This document shows positions 18,272 to 26,106 of a stretch of DNA of 64,000 nucleotides, one piece after another; position 1 is the first letter of the stretch, and each line of letters starts with the position of its first letter. Under the pieces are notes generated by a model. The model saw only the letters and a program-made list of their open reading frames with translations, did no database searches and had not been told where the DNA came from. Source of the stretch: Micromonospora costi (GTDB taxonomy: Bacteria; Actinomycetota; Actinomycetes; Mycobacteriales; Micromonosporaceae); the NCBI RefSeq assembly GCF_003626655.1, contig NZ_RBAN01000001.1, positions 992,001 to 1,056,000 on the forward strand, in the 5' to 3' direction. The translations under genes and the position numbers were made by a program.

Positions 18272-18301
18272 GGGGGGAGCGGCCGGATGGCCACTCCCCC
18301 C
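18272..18301 (-). terminator. Hairpin after rpsO
   Basis: On the minus strand the arms GGGGGGAGTGGCC and GGCCGCTCCCCCC pair over 13 positions with one wobble around ATCC, starting 6 nt after the rpsO stop codon. It probably terminates or protects the rpsO message, leaving pnp to be read by partial read-through or from its own promoter. Confidence 0.8.
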
Positions 18302-18307
18302 GTCACG

Positions 18308-18577
18308 TCACCGACGCAGACCGAGCCGCTCGATGAGCGACCGGTAGCGGTTGATGTCCTTCTTCTGGACGTAGTTGAGCAGCCGACGGCGACGGCCGAC
18401 CAGCAGCAGCAGCCCACGGCGGCTGTGGTGGTCGTGCTTGTGCACCTTCAGGTGCTCGGTGAGCTCGGCGATCCGCTTGGTGAGGACCGCGACCTGCACC
18501 TCCGGCGAACCGGTGTCGCCCTCGGCGGTCGCGTACTCCGCGCGGATCTTGGCCTTGGCTTCCTGGTCGAGCGCCAT
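18308..18577 (-). CDS. rpsO: 30S ribosomal protein S15
   Basis: An 89-residue primary 16S rRNA-binding protein. Full-length S15 features are present: [35 protein letters not shown] and the C-terminal [12 protein letters not shown]. The ATG at 18577 has GGGAG 5 nt upstream. It lies between ribF and pnp, the conserved order, and is followed by a strong hairpin. Confidence 0.98.
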   Translation of the reverse strand: MALDQEAKAKIRAEYATAEGDTGSPEVQVAVLTKRIAELTEHLKVHKHDHHSRRGLLLLVGRRRRLLNYVQKKDINRYRSLIERLGLRR

Positions 18578-18892
18578 GTTCTCCCTGTTTCGATGGGTTG
18601 ATCAATGAGGTCCGTCGTTCCGGTCGATGGACCGGACCCGGACCGGCACCTCGCACCCGCGGCGTCGAGCAGGCACGCGAGGCCCCACGTCGGTCGTCCG
18701 ACGTCCCCGTCAGACTACCAGCCATCGCCGGCACGCCCCGGTCAAGGGCCGCGCGCACGGGCGTGCCGTACCCCGAAGATCCCGTGGGAGCGCGACCAGG
18801 CCACCAGGCCGACGCGACCGAACCGGCCCGCCGACGCGACCAGGCCCGCCCGCGGCCAAGCCGGTCCGCGCGGCGCGGCGGGTCGAGCACGG
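18578..18892. other. Gene-free interval upstream of rpsO
   Basis: About 315 bp between ribF and rpsO with no supportable reading frame on either strand. It must hold the rpsO promoter and 5' leader, where S15 often controls its own translation. No clear -10/-35 pair or conserved leader structure was identified by eye. Confidence 0.5.
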
Positions 18893-19822
18893 TCAGGCGA
18901 GCGCGGCCCGGGCCCGCTCCACGTCCTGGTGCATCTGGGCGATCAGCGGCTCGACCGAGTCGTACCGGATCTGGCCGCGCAGGTGCGCCACGAAGTCCAG
19001 CGCCAGCCGCTCGCCGTACAGGTCGCCGTCGAAGTCGAGCACGTACGCCTCGACCCGCCGCTCCCGGCCGGAGAACGTGGGGTTGGTGCCGACCGAGACC
19101 GCCGCCATGAGCGGCTCCCGCTGGCCCCGGCGCACCAGGCGGGCCGCGTACACCCCGTCGGCCGGGATCGCCGCGTACCGGTGGCAGAGCAGGTTGGCGG
19201 TGGGGAAGCCGAGTTCCCGCCCCCGCTGGTCGCCCCGGACCACCACGCCCTCGACCCGGTGCGGCCGGCCCAGCGCCGCCGCGGCCGCGCCCACGTCGCC
19301 GGCGTCGACGCACGAGCGGATGTACGTCGAGGAGAAGACAGTGCCGTCCCCGGCCACCAGCGGGGCGCCCTCCACCCCGAAGCCGAAGGTGCGGCCCAGG
19401 CGTTCCAGCAGCGCCACGTCACCGGCGGCGCGGTGGCCGAAGCGGAAGTTGTCCCCCACCACGACCAGCGCCGCGTGCAGGTGCTCGACCAGGACGTCGT
19501 GCACGAACGCCTCCGCCGGGAGGCGCGAGAAGTCCGGCGTGAACGGCACCACGCAGAGCACGTCGACGCCGAGCGCCTCGATCAGCTCGGCCTTGCGGGC
19601 CGGCTCGGTGAGCACCGCCGGGTGGGATCCGGGCCGGACGACCTCCGCCGGGTGCGGGTCGAAGGTGACCACCACCGACTGCACACCCAGCTCGCGGGCC
19701 CGCGCGACGGCGTGGCCGATGGTCGCCTGGTGCCCCTTGTGCACCCCGTCGAAGACACCGATGGTCACGACCGAGCGCCCCCACCCGCCGGGCGCCGCGT
19801 CGTACCCCCGCCACCGCTGCAT
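18893..19822 (-). CDS. ribF: Bifunctional riboflavin kinase / FAD synthetase
   Basis: Converts riboflavin to FMN and FMN to FAD. The N-terminal adenylyltransferase domain has the nucleotidyltransferase motif IGVFDGVHKGHQ, and VVVGDNFRFGHRAAGD near residue 125 is also diagnostic. The C-terminal flavokinase domain has GRELGFPTANL and the GTNPTFSG loop. At 309 residues it is complete. The ATG at 19822 has AAGGAG upstream. It lies 78 bp downstream of truB on the same strand. Confidence 0.97.
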   Translation of the reverse strand: MQRWRGYDAAPGGWGRSVVTIGVFDGVHKGHQATIGHAVARARELGVQSVVVTFDPHPAEVVRPGSHPAVLTEPARKAELIEALGVDVLCVVPFTPDFSRLPAEAFVHDVLVEHLHAALVVVGDNFRFGHRAAGDVALLERLGRTFGFGVEGAPLVAGDGTVFSSTYIRSCVDAGDVGAAAAALGRPHRVEGVVVRGDQRGRELGFPTANLLCHRYAAIPADGVYAARLVRRGQREPLMAAVSVGTNPTFSGRERRVEAYVLDFDGDLYGERLALDFVAHLRGQIRYDSVEPLIAQMHQDVERARAALA

Positions 19823-19900
19823 GCCGCTCCTTCCCTGCTTCCTGCCGACTCCACCGCCCGGTCCCGTGACCGCTCCGCCGGCTCTCGCCGGCGGGCGCCG

Positions 19901-20785
19901 TCAGGCCGGGGCGAGCACGATCTCCGCGCGGGCCCGGCCCTCCCGCTCGCTGACGATAGCGATCAAGCCGCCGGCCGGGTCGAACACGGCGTACGGCCCG
20001 GCGATGCCGGCCGGATCCAGCGGCCCGCCGTGCGAGAGCACCGTGGCCTCCGCCGCGCTCGCGTCGCGGCGGGGGAAGAACCGGTCGGCCGCCGCGGCGA
20101 GCGGCAACGTGACCACCTCCGGCGCGCGTTCCTCCAGCTCGTCGAGCGTGGCGGCCTCGGCCAGCGTGAAACCGCCGACCGCGGTACGCCGCAGCGCCGT
20201 GAGGTGCCCGCCGACGCCGAGCGCGAGGCCCGCGTCCCGGGCGATGGCCCGGATGTACGTGCCGGAGGAGCAGGTCACGTCCACGTCCACGTCGACCACG
20301 TCGGGCTCGTCTCGCCGGACCGCGAGCAGGTCCAGCCGCGACACGGTGACCCGCCGGGCCGGCAGGTCGACGCTCTCCCCCTCGCGCACCCGCTTGTACG
20401 CCCGCTGTCCGTTGACCTTGATGGCGCTCACGGCGCTCGGCACCTGGTCGATCTCGCCGGTCAGCGCGGCGAGCGCGCCGCGGATCGCCTCGTCGGTGAC
20501 CCGCCCGGCCGGCGTGGTGCGGACGACCTCGCCCTCGGCGTCGTCGGTGACGGTGGCCTGGCCGAGGCGGATCGTGGCCGTGTAGCTCTTCCCCGCGCCG
20601 ATCACGTACGTCAACAGCCGGGTGGCGCGACCCACGCCGATCACGAGGACCCCGGTCGCCATGGGGTCGAGCGTGCCGCCGTGCCCCACCCGCCGGGTCC
20701 GGGCCAGCCGGCGGATCCGGGCCACCACGTCGTGCGACGTCATGCCACCGGGCTTGTCCACCACGATCAGACCGTCTGCGCTCAC
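19901..20785 (-). CDS. truB: tRNA pseudouridine(55) synthase
   Basis: Isomerises U55 in the T-loop of tRNAs. A 294-residue protein with the KPGGMTSHD motif near residue 11 and the catalytic aspartate D40 in GHGGTLDPMATG. The YxxxKxxGxxxxxYxR-like segments are represented by GAGKSYTATI and SAIKVNGQRAYKRVREG. The GTG at 20785 is the start that gives the canonical N-terminus; its ribosome site is weak. It follows the MATE gene and precedes ribF, which is the usual rbfA-truB-ribF neighbourhood with extra genes inserted. Confidence 0.96.
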   Translation of the reverse strand: MSADGLIVVDKPGGMTSHDVVARIRRLARTRRVGHGGTLDPMATGVLVIGVGRATRLLTYVIGAGKSYTATIRLGQATVTDDAEGEVVRTTPAGRVTDEAIRGALAALTGEIDQVPSAVSAIKVNGQRAYKRVREGESVDLPARRVTVSRLDLLAVRRDEPDVVDVDVDVTCSSGTYIRAIARDAGLALGVGGHLTALRRTAVGGFTLAEAATLDELEERAPEVVTLPLAAAADRFFPRRDASAAEATVLSHGGPLDPAGIAGPYAVFDPAGGLIAIVSEREGRARAEIVLAPA

Positions 20786-20847
20786 GACCGCCAAGCCTGC
20801 CAGACGCCTTCGGGCGTCCCGCGCGGGACACCGCCGAGCGGCGGAGG

Positions 20848-22200
20848 TCACGCCGGCGCGCGCGTCCGGCTGTCGTCCCGGACCGCGCCGACGACCACCC
20901 AGCCGCCGGAGCGCAGCCGCAGCAGCAGCGCCACCAGCCGGAGCACCACGAAGAGGGTGAGCCCGGCCCAGATGCCGCCGAGCCCCAGGTGCAGGCCGTG
21001 GGCCAGCCAGATCGCCGGGAGGAACCCGCCGAGCGCCGCCACCACCGTGAGGTTGCGCAGGTAGCGGACGTCGCCCGCGCCGATCAGCACGCCGTCCAGG
21101 GCGAACACCACTCCGGCCAGCGGCTGCATGGCGACGAACCAGGGCCAGGCCACCATGGCCTGCTCGCGTACCAGCGGATCGGAGCTGAACCACGACGGCA
21201 CGATGCCCGCGCCGGCGGCGATGACCACCGCGAACGCCACGCCGCAGACGCCGCCGAAAAGCGCGATCCGGCGGGCCAGCGCGCGGGCGCCGGCGTCGTC
21301 GCCGGCCCCGAGGGCGGCGCCGACCAGCGACTGCGCGGCGATCGCCAGCGCGTCGAGGACCAGCGCCGTGAAGAACCACAGCTGGAGGGCGATCTGGTGC
21401 GCGCCGACCGCCGCCGCGCCGAAGCGCGACGCCACGGCGGTCGCGGAGAGGAAGCTGGCCTGGAAGGCCGCGCCGCGGATCAGCAGGTCCCGGCTGAGCA
21501 CCAGTTGCTGGCGGATCAGCCGCGGCCGGGGCCGCAGCGGGACCCGCTCGGCCACGAGGGCCGCCGCGAAGAGCCCACCGGCGAGCGTCTGGGCGAGCAC
21601 GTTGGCCACGGCCGAGCCGGCCAGGCCCAGCCCGACCGGGTAGACCAGCAGGGGGCACAGCAGCGCGGAGAGCAGGTTGGGCCCGAGCACGAACAGGAGC
21701 GGGCGGCGGGTGTCCTGGATGCCGCGCAGCCACCCGTTGCCGGCGGCCGCGAGCAGCAGGCCCGGTGCGCCGAGCGCCGCGATCCGCAGCCACAGCGCCG
21801 CCGCGTCGGCCACCTCGCCGGGGCCGCCCACGAGCGTACGCGCGAGCACCCCGCCGCCGAGCTGCATGCCGACCGCGACCAGGAGCCCGACGCCGAACGC
21901 GAGCCAGGACGCCTGCACCCCCTCGGCGACCGCGGCGGCCCGGTCCCCCGACCCGAACCGGCGGGCCGAGCGCCCGGTGGTGCCGTACGCCACCACGGTG
22001 CCGAGCCACGCGGTGAGCGTCATGACGGTGCCGCCGACGGCGAGCGCGGCCAGCGGCACCCGACCGAGGTGGCCGACCACGGCGGTGTCGACCAGCACGT
22101 AGAGCGGCTCGGCGGCGAGGACGACGAGGGCCGGCAACGCGAGCGCGGCGATCCGGCGCGGCGAGGCGATGGAGGCGGGAGCGGGGGCGGTCTGGCTCAT
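20848..22200 (-). CDS. MATE family efflux transporter (DinF-like)
   Basis: A 450-residue protein with twelve predicted membrane segments in two six-helix halves. The MATE pattern is visible as LPALVVLAAEPLYVLVDTAVVGHLG near the N-terminus. It probably exports drugs or metabolites in exchange for H+ or Na+. The ATG at 22200 lies 8 nt after CAGGAT, with TTGCGA 18 nt further upstream, so it may be leaderless; AGG at 10 nt is a weak alternative ribosome site. DinF-type MATE genes sit beside truB/rbfA in many actinomycetes. Confidence 0.93.
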   Translation of the reverse strand: MSQTAPAPASIASPRRIAALALPALVVLAAEPLYVLVDTAVVGHLGRVPLAALAVGGTVMTLTAWLGTVVAYGTTGRSARRFGSGDRAAAVAEGVQASWLAFGVGLLVAVGMQLGGGVLARTLVGGPGEVADAAALWLRIAALGAPGLLLAAAGNGWLRGIQDTRRPLLFVLGPNLLSALLCPLLVYPVGLGLAGSAVANVLAQTLAGGLFAAALVAERVPLRPRPRLIRQQLVLSRDLLIRGAAFQASFLSATAVASRFGAAAVGAHQIALQLWFFTALVLDALAIAAQSLVGAALGAGDDAGARALARRIALFGGVCGVAFAVVIAAGAGIVPSWFSSDPLVREQAMVAWPWFVAMQPLAGVVFALDGVLIGAGDVRYLRNLTVVAALGGFLPAIWLAHGLHLGLGGIWAGLTLFVVLRLVALLLRLRSGGWVVVGAVRDDSRTRAPA

Positions 22201-22251
22201 CGCCGCCGATCCTGACACGGGCAACGTAAGGATCGCAAGGCAGGTGATGGC

Positions 22252-22806
22252 TTACCGCCGATCGCGGACCGGTCCGGCGTCAGCCGGACCCGACGGGTCC
22301 GCGGAGAGGGTGTCGACCCAGCGGCGCACCTCGGCGCGGCCGCGCAGCCGGACCATCGGCACCTCCGGGGCGGACGACGCCACCGCGGCGAGCAGACGGG
22401 GCCGGGACCGGCGCGGGTAGCGCCACACGTAGCGGAGGAACTGTCCGTCCACCCGCTCGGGGCAGCCGGGCGGCAGGTCGGCGCGGGGCACGCGGCGGTG
22501 GAGCCAGCGGCGTCGCAGTACCCGGTACAGGCAGAGCAGCCGGGGCAGGTCGCAGAAGACGAGCAGGTCGGCTCGGGGCAGGCGGAGGTCCAGGGTGCCC
22601 GCGTAGTTGCCGTCCATCACCCAGGCGGGCGCGGCGGCGAGCCGGGCGACGCGGTCCCGCCAGAGCGCCGCGTCGGGCGGCGTCCAGCCGGGCTGCCAGT
22701 AGTGCGCGTCGAGGTGGACCAGCGGGAGATCGAGCCGGCGGGCGATCTCGCGGGCGAGGGTGGACTTGCCGGCGCCGGCACTGCCGACCACGAGGATCCG
22801 GCGCAT
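22252..22806 (-). CDS. P-loop NTPase, adenylate-kinase-like / topology-modulation family
   Basis: A 184-residue single-domain P-loop protein. Walker A is GSAGAGKST at residues 8-16, followed by LARRLDLPLVHLDAHYWQPGW and WVMDGNYAGTLDLRLPRAD, the pattern of FlaR/topology-modulation-like putative kinases. The real substrate of this family is not known. A minus-strand TACCGT lies 6 nt before the ATG, suggesting a leaderless message. It is followed 51 bp later by the MATE gene on the same strand. Confidence 0.8.
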   Translation of the reverse strand: MRRILVVGSAGAGKSTLAREIARRLDLPLVHLDAHYWQPGWTPPDAALWRDRVARLAAAPAWVMDGNYAGTLDLRLPRADLLVFCDLPRLLCLYRVLRRRWLHRRVPRADLPPGCPERVDGQFLRYVWRYPRRSRPRLLAAVASSAPEVPMVRLRGRAEVRRWVDTLSADPSGPADAGPVRDRR

Positions 22807-22812
22807 ACGGCG

Positions 22813-22818
22813 ACGGTA
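22813..22818 (-). promoter_or_regulatory. -10 box for leaderless P-loop gene
   Basis: TACCGT on the minus strand is followed by 6 nt and the ATG at 22806. TTCCCG lies 17 nt further upstream as a possible -35. Confidence 0.4.
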
Positions 22819-22942
22819 ACGGCGGCCGGCGAGGACGGGAAGCGGTGCGGGACGGCGGGCGGATGGCCGTCAGGGGACGGGCGAGAGGGCGGTGACGCTG
22901 TCGGCGCGGCGCGTCGGCGGCGTCACCGCCGGCGGGTACGCG

Positions 22943-23038
22943 TCACTGACGGGTGTCCATCGAGGTCTGCAGCGCCCGGCGGGCCTGCTCGCGGGCTTCG
23001 TCGGTGGTCTCGGGCTTGGAGGTGGGCTTGCTCGACAC
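22943..23038 (-). CDS. 31-residue small protein, unknown function
   Basis: A GTG at 23038 is preceded by GAAGGAG with 7 nt spacing, one of the best ribosome sites in the window, and opens a 31-codon frame ending in TGA at 22945-22943. The product begins VSSKPTSKPETTDEAREQAR and is highly charged, with a possible helix after residue 11 and no membrane segment. It stands alone, 136 bp upstream of the P-loop gene and in the same direction. No family is recognised. It is supported by the ribosome site and the charged composition, not by known homology. Confidence 0.6.
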   Translation of the reverse strand: MSSKPTSKPETTDEAREQARRALQTSMDTRQ

Positions 23039-23309
23039 GGCGGTGCTCCTTCCAGGGTGCGAGCCGCCGACACACGGCGGCCCTCACGGGCGGTCCTGCG
23101 GGACGCCACCGCGGCGGTCCGGGGTCACCGGAGCGGCCGGTCGGGCGGCGTGAGCCCGGGTCGGTCGACCCTGGAGGAGAGCGGCGCCGGGTGCGGCACC
23201 ACCCTCGACGACCTGCGCCGTCGATGCGACGCCGGCCGTTTCCCAAATTATCGTTCAGGTCCACATGCTGCGCCCGGTTCCCGCCATGTGGACGCCCGGG
23301 TGGGTGACG

Positions 23310-23522
23310 TCAACGCGCCAGGAAGTGCCACCCCAGCCACCACCAGAAGCCGAAGAGTCCGATCCGGCCCACCGGCACGGACCCCACCTCGTAGCGCATC
23401 ACGTACGCGCAGACCTCGCCGAGCGTCGGGATGCGGGAACCCTCGCGGCGGGCCAGCCACTCGATGGCCGCGAAGAGCGCCAGCGCGGTGACGAAGCCAC
23501 CGATGGCGAGCGCGCGCATCAT
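23310..23522 (-). CDS. Small membrane protein, DUF6186-like
   Basis: A 70-residue protein with one N-terminal membrane helix (LAIGGFVTALALFAAIEWLA) and a second hydrophobic segment in the C-terminal GLFGFWWWLGWHFLAR. The middle contains PTLGEVCAYVMRY. The pattern resembles the actinobacterial DUF6186 family of unknown function; this is from memory. Its ATG at 23522 overlaps the stop codon of the upstream membrane protein gene (ATGATGA), so the two are translationally coupled. Confidence 0.7.
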   Translation of the reverse strand: MMRALAIGGFVTALALFAAIEWLARREGSRIPTLGEVCAYVMRYEVGSVPVGRIGLFGFWWWLGWHFLAR

Positions 23523-23926
23523 CGCCGCACCAGCCCCCAGAACGCGGCCAGCCAGGCGAACCAGGCCCCGGAGCGGACCAGATGGCCCTCCAGGAGCGGG
23601 TCGGCGAGCCGGGAGAAGGTGGGGAACTCGTCCCCCACGGCGAGCACGAAGGTCGCCCCCTCGAAGACGCCGAACACCACCACCGGCAGTGCCCACCAGG
23701 CCGCTCCGGCGTGGAGCCGCTCCGGCGCCGGCCGGCGCGGCATCCGGTTGCTCAGACCGAGCCAGATCAGCACGCCGCCGGTGCCGAGGGTGTAGAGGTT
23801 GGCCTCGGTGGAGAAGGAGGCGAACCGGCCGCCCACGAGGGAGAGGCAGAGCAGTACGGGGATGGAGACGGCGGGACGGTCCCAGGTGCGGGGCATGTCG
23901 ACCACGAGGTCGCGGGGCTGCTCCAT
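23519..23926 (-). CDS. Hypothetical membrane protein
   Basis: A 135-residue protein with four hydrophobic segments of about 18-20 residues each. No motif of a known family is recognised. The ATG at 23926 has GGGGAG 10 nt upstream and is preferred over an earlier in-frame start without a site. The gene is coupled by an ATGA overlap to the DUF6186-like gene downstream. It lies 77 bp after the nrnA stop on the same strand, as part of a small insertion between nrnA and truB. Confidence 0.7.
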   Translation of the reverse strand: MEQPRDLVVDMPRTWDRPAVSIPVLLCLSLVGGRFASFSTEANLYTLGTGGVLIWLGLSNRMPRRPAPERLHAGAAWWALPVVVFGVFEGATFVLAVGDEFPTFSRLADPLLEGHLVRSGAWFAWLAAFWGLVRR

Positions 23927-24002
23927 TCCGTGATTCTCCCCGTCCCCAGCGTGCACGGGAAGGCCGACCTGCCCGGAGTCGACCCTGATCCTCTCGGGAC
24001 GG

Positions 24003-25073
24003 TCAGTCGGCGGCGGGGATCACGGCGGTGTCGAGCTGCCCCCGGATCCGGTCGACGACCTCCTCGACCGTGCCGCGGCCCGTGAACCCGGCGGCGAACC
24101 GGTGCCCGCCCCCGCCGAGCGCGACGGCCACCCGGCTGACGTCGACCCCGCCCTTGCTGCGCAGGGACACCGCCCACTCGGCCGGCGTGGTCTGCTTCAC
24201 CACGCAGCTCACGTCGGCCTCCGCCGTGCAGCGCACCGAGTCGATGAGCGCCTCCAGCACGTACGGTCGTTGGCCGTGCCGCGCCAGGTCGTCCAGGCCG
24301 GCCCAGGTCCAGACGAACCCCCGGCCGCCCGCCGCGGCCGGCTCCAGCCGGGCGCGGCCGAGCGCCTCCCCGAACAGGCGGACCGCGCCGAACGGCCGCG
24401 TGTCGAACACGCGCCGCGAGATGTCGCCGGGACGGATGCCCGTGGCCAGGAGTCGGGCGGCCAACTGGTGCACCGCCGGTGTGGTGGCCTCGAACCGGAA
24501 CGAGCCGGTGTCGGTGGTGAGGGCCACGTACAGGCACTCGGCGATCTCGGCGTCGAGCACCACGCCGAGCCGGCTCAGCAGCTGCTCGGCGACCACGGAG
24601 GTGGCCGCGGCACGCGGGTCGACCAGGTTCACCCCACCGAAGCGGGTGTTCGAGGCGTGGTGGTCGAGCACGAGCGCCGCCCCGGCGGTGTCCAGCCGGT
24701 CGACCAGCTCACCGAGCCGCGACTCGCTCGCCGCGTCGAAGCAGATCACCAGCTCCGGGTCGGGGTACGCCTCGATCGCCGGCACCAGCAGGTCGAGCCC
24801 CGGCAGGCCGCGCAGCGGCTCCGGGACCTCCGGCGGCCCCGGGAACGTCGCCTGCATCCGGTGTACGCCGAGTGAGCGCAGGCCGAGACCGAAGCCGAGC
24901 ATGCTGCCCAGCGCGTCCCCGTCCGGGTTCACGTGACAGATCAGCAGCACCCGCGCGTCGGCCGACAGGCCGCGGAGCAGCGACTCGGCGGCGGCCCAGT
25001 CGTCCGGGGTCGGCCCGGAGCCGGCCGGGGCCGCCTCGACGACGACCCCCGCCGGCCCACCCGACCCGCTCAC
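24003..25073 (-). CDS. nrnA: DHH/DHHA1 phosphoesterase, NrnA-type (oligoribonuclease / pAp phosphatase)
   Basis: A 356-residue Mn-dependent phosphodiesterase that degrades nanoRNAs and 3'-phosphoadenosine 5'-phosphate in its characterised relatives. The DHH domain shows CHVNPDGDALGS near residue 47, FDAASESRLG and the LVLDHHASN motif near residue 135. The DHHA1 domain ends with GGGGHRFAAGF. The GTG at 25073 overlaps the rbfA stop as GTGA, so it is translationally coupled to rbfA. This rbfA-nrnA pairing is widespread in Gram-positive bacteria. Confidence 0.92.
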   Translation of the reverse strand: MSGSGGPAGVVVEAAPAGSGPTPDDWAAAESLLRGLSADARVLLICHVNPDGDALGSMLGFGLGLRSLGVHRMQATFPGPPEVPEPLRGLPGLDLLVPAIEAYPDPELVICFDAASESRLGELVDRLDTAGAALVLDHHASNTRFGGVNLVDPRAAATSVVAEQLLSRLGVVLDAEIAECLYVALTTDTGSFRFEATTPAVHQLAARLLATGIRPGDISRRVFDTRPFGAVRLFGEALGRARLEPAAAGGRGFVWTWAGLDDLARHGQRPYVLEALIDSVRCTAEADVSCVVKQTTPAEWAVSLRSKGGVDVSRVAVALGGGGHRFAAGFTGRGTVEEVVDRIRGQLDTAVIPAAD

Positions 25074-25555
25074 CGCTGAGCCCCGCCGGCGGGCGGGGTG
25101 TCGTCCTCGGTGTCGTCGTCGGAGTCCTCGTCGGTGTCCTCGTCGAGCCGGTACGGCTGCGCGTCACCGGCGTACTGGGCGCTCGCGGCGAGCCGCTGCA
25201 CCTCGGCGTCGGCGGTGCGGGCCGCCGCGAGCAGGTCGTCGATGTGCTTGACCTGGTCCTGCACGTCGTCGAGGACGAAGGTCAGCGTCGGCGAGTGCCG
25301 CAGGCCGAGGGCCTTGCCCACGGTGCTGCGCAGCATGCCCTTGGCGCTCTCCAGCGCCGCGGCCGTGCCCGACTGGGCCGCCGCGTCGCCGAGCACCGTG
25401 TAGAAGACCGTGGCGTCACGCAGGTCGGCGGTGATACGCGCGTCGGTGATGGTGATCATGCCGAGCCGCGGGTCCTTGATCTGGCTCCGCACCACCGACG
25501 CGACCAGCTCACGCACACGCTCCGCGTGCCGGCGAACCTTGGCCGGATCCGTCAT
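25070..25555 (-). CDS. rbfA: 30S ribosome-binding factor A
   Basis: Assembly factor for the 30S subunit, needed for 16S 5'-end maturation and cold adaptation. A 161-residue protein with the KH-like core (RVRELVASVVRSQIKDPRLG, then VFYTVLGD and RHSPTLTFVLDD) and an acidic Asp/Glu-rich C-terminal tail of about 30 residues. The ATG at 25555 has GGAGG 8 nt upstream. It ends in a GTGA overlap with nrnA. It follows infB and the DUF503 gene, as in many actinobacteria. Confidence 0.97.
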   Translation of the reverse strand: MTDPAKVRRHAERVRELVASVVRSQIKDPRLGMITITDARITADLRDATVFYTVLGDAAAQSGTAAALESAKGMLRSTVGKALGLRHSPTLTFVLDDVQDQVKHIDDLLAAARTADAEVQRLAASAQYAGDAQPYRLDEDTDEDSDDDTEDDTPPAGGAQR

Positions 25556-25721
25556 CTCCGCCACCTCCACGGTCTCCCGTTCCCGGCCGGAAACGAGCGG
25601 CGCAGCACGCCGCCCCGGGCCCGACCGGCCACCATCTCGAACACTACCCGCGCGCCCTCACCCGGCGCGCGGTGCCGGCGGTGGCGTCACCGGCCGGGCC
25701 GGCAGCGGCCACCGCCGCAGG

Positions 25722-26015
25722 TCAGTCGTCCTCGCCGTAGAGCCGGCGGCGGACGGACAACAGCTCCGTCTCCGGCCGGCCGGCGACCAGACGCTCGCAC
25801 GAGTCCAGCACCTCGCGCACGTGGGCGGCCTCGGCGGCCACCACGGCCACCGCGATCTCGGCCCGACCGTGCAGGTCGAGCGCACCCACCTCGGCGGCCG
25901 AGACCTCGAAGCGGCGCAGCGCCGCCACGATCGGCCGTACGTAGGATCGCTTCGCCTTGAGCGACCGGGAGTCGCCCGGCAGCAGAAGGTCGAACACGGC
26001 GGTTCCGGTAAACAT
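25722..26015 (-). CDS. DUF503 family protein (YlxP)
   Basis: A 97-residue protein with the family N-terminus MFTGTAVFDLLLPGDSRSLK and the KRSYVRPIVAALR motif. The family is always found between infB and rbfA; its biochemical role is not settled. A minus-strand TATCGT lies 8 nt before the ATG at 26015, and TTGATC 19 nt further up sits just after the infB terminator stem. It may therefore have its own leaderless promoter. Confidence 0.9.
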   Translation of the reverse strand: MFTGTAVFDLLLPGDSRSLKAKRSYVRPIVAALRRFEVSAAEVGALDLHGRAEIAVAVVAAEAAHVREVLDSCERLVAGRPETELLSVRRRLYGEDD

Positions 26016-26054
26016 CGCCCAGGACGATACCCGCAACCCGCCACACATGATCAA

Positions 26055-26082
26055 GGGGTTTACGCCTTCCGGCGTAAACCCC
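26055..26082. terminator. Terminator after infB, GATCAAG-type
   Basis: Perfect 12-bp stem GGGGTTTACGCC / GGCGTAAACCCC with a TTCC loop, 25 bp after the infB stop. GATCAAG at 26050-26056 overlaps the base of the stem, resembling the larger repeat at 60835-60894 (GATCAAGAGGTTTGCG), but the GATC part is not paired here. Confidence 0.8.
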
Positions 26083-26106
26083 CCGACCAGTGTGTTCAGC
26101 GCGCGA

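Noticed and set aside
18578..18892. S15 autoregulatory leader structure
   Set aside because: Expected from other bacteria, but no pseudoknot or conserved hairpin could be identified by eye in this interval.
22870..23109. A 79-codon minus-strand frame
   Set aside because: Pro/Arg/Ser-rich with no ribosome site; the overlapping 31-codon frame at 22943-23038 in another register has a perfect ribosome site and is preferred.
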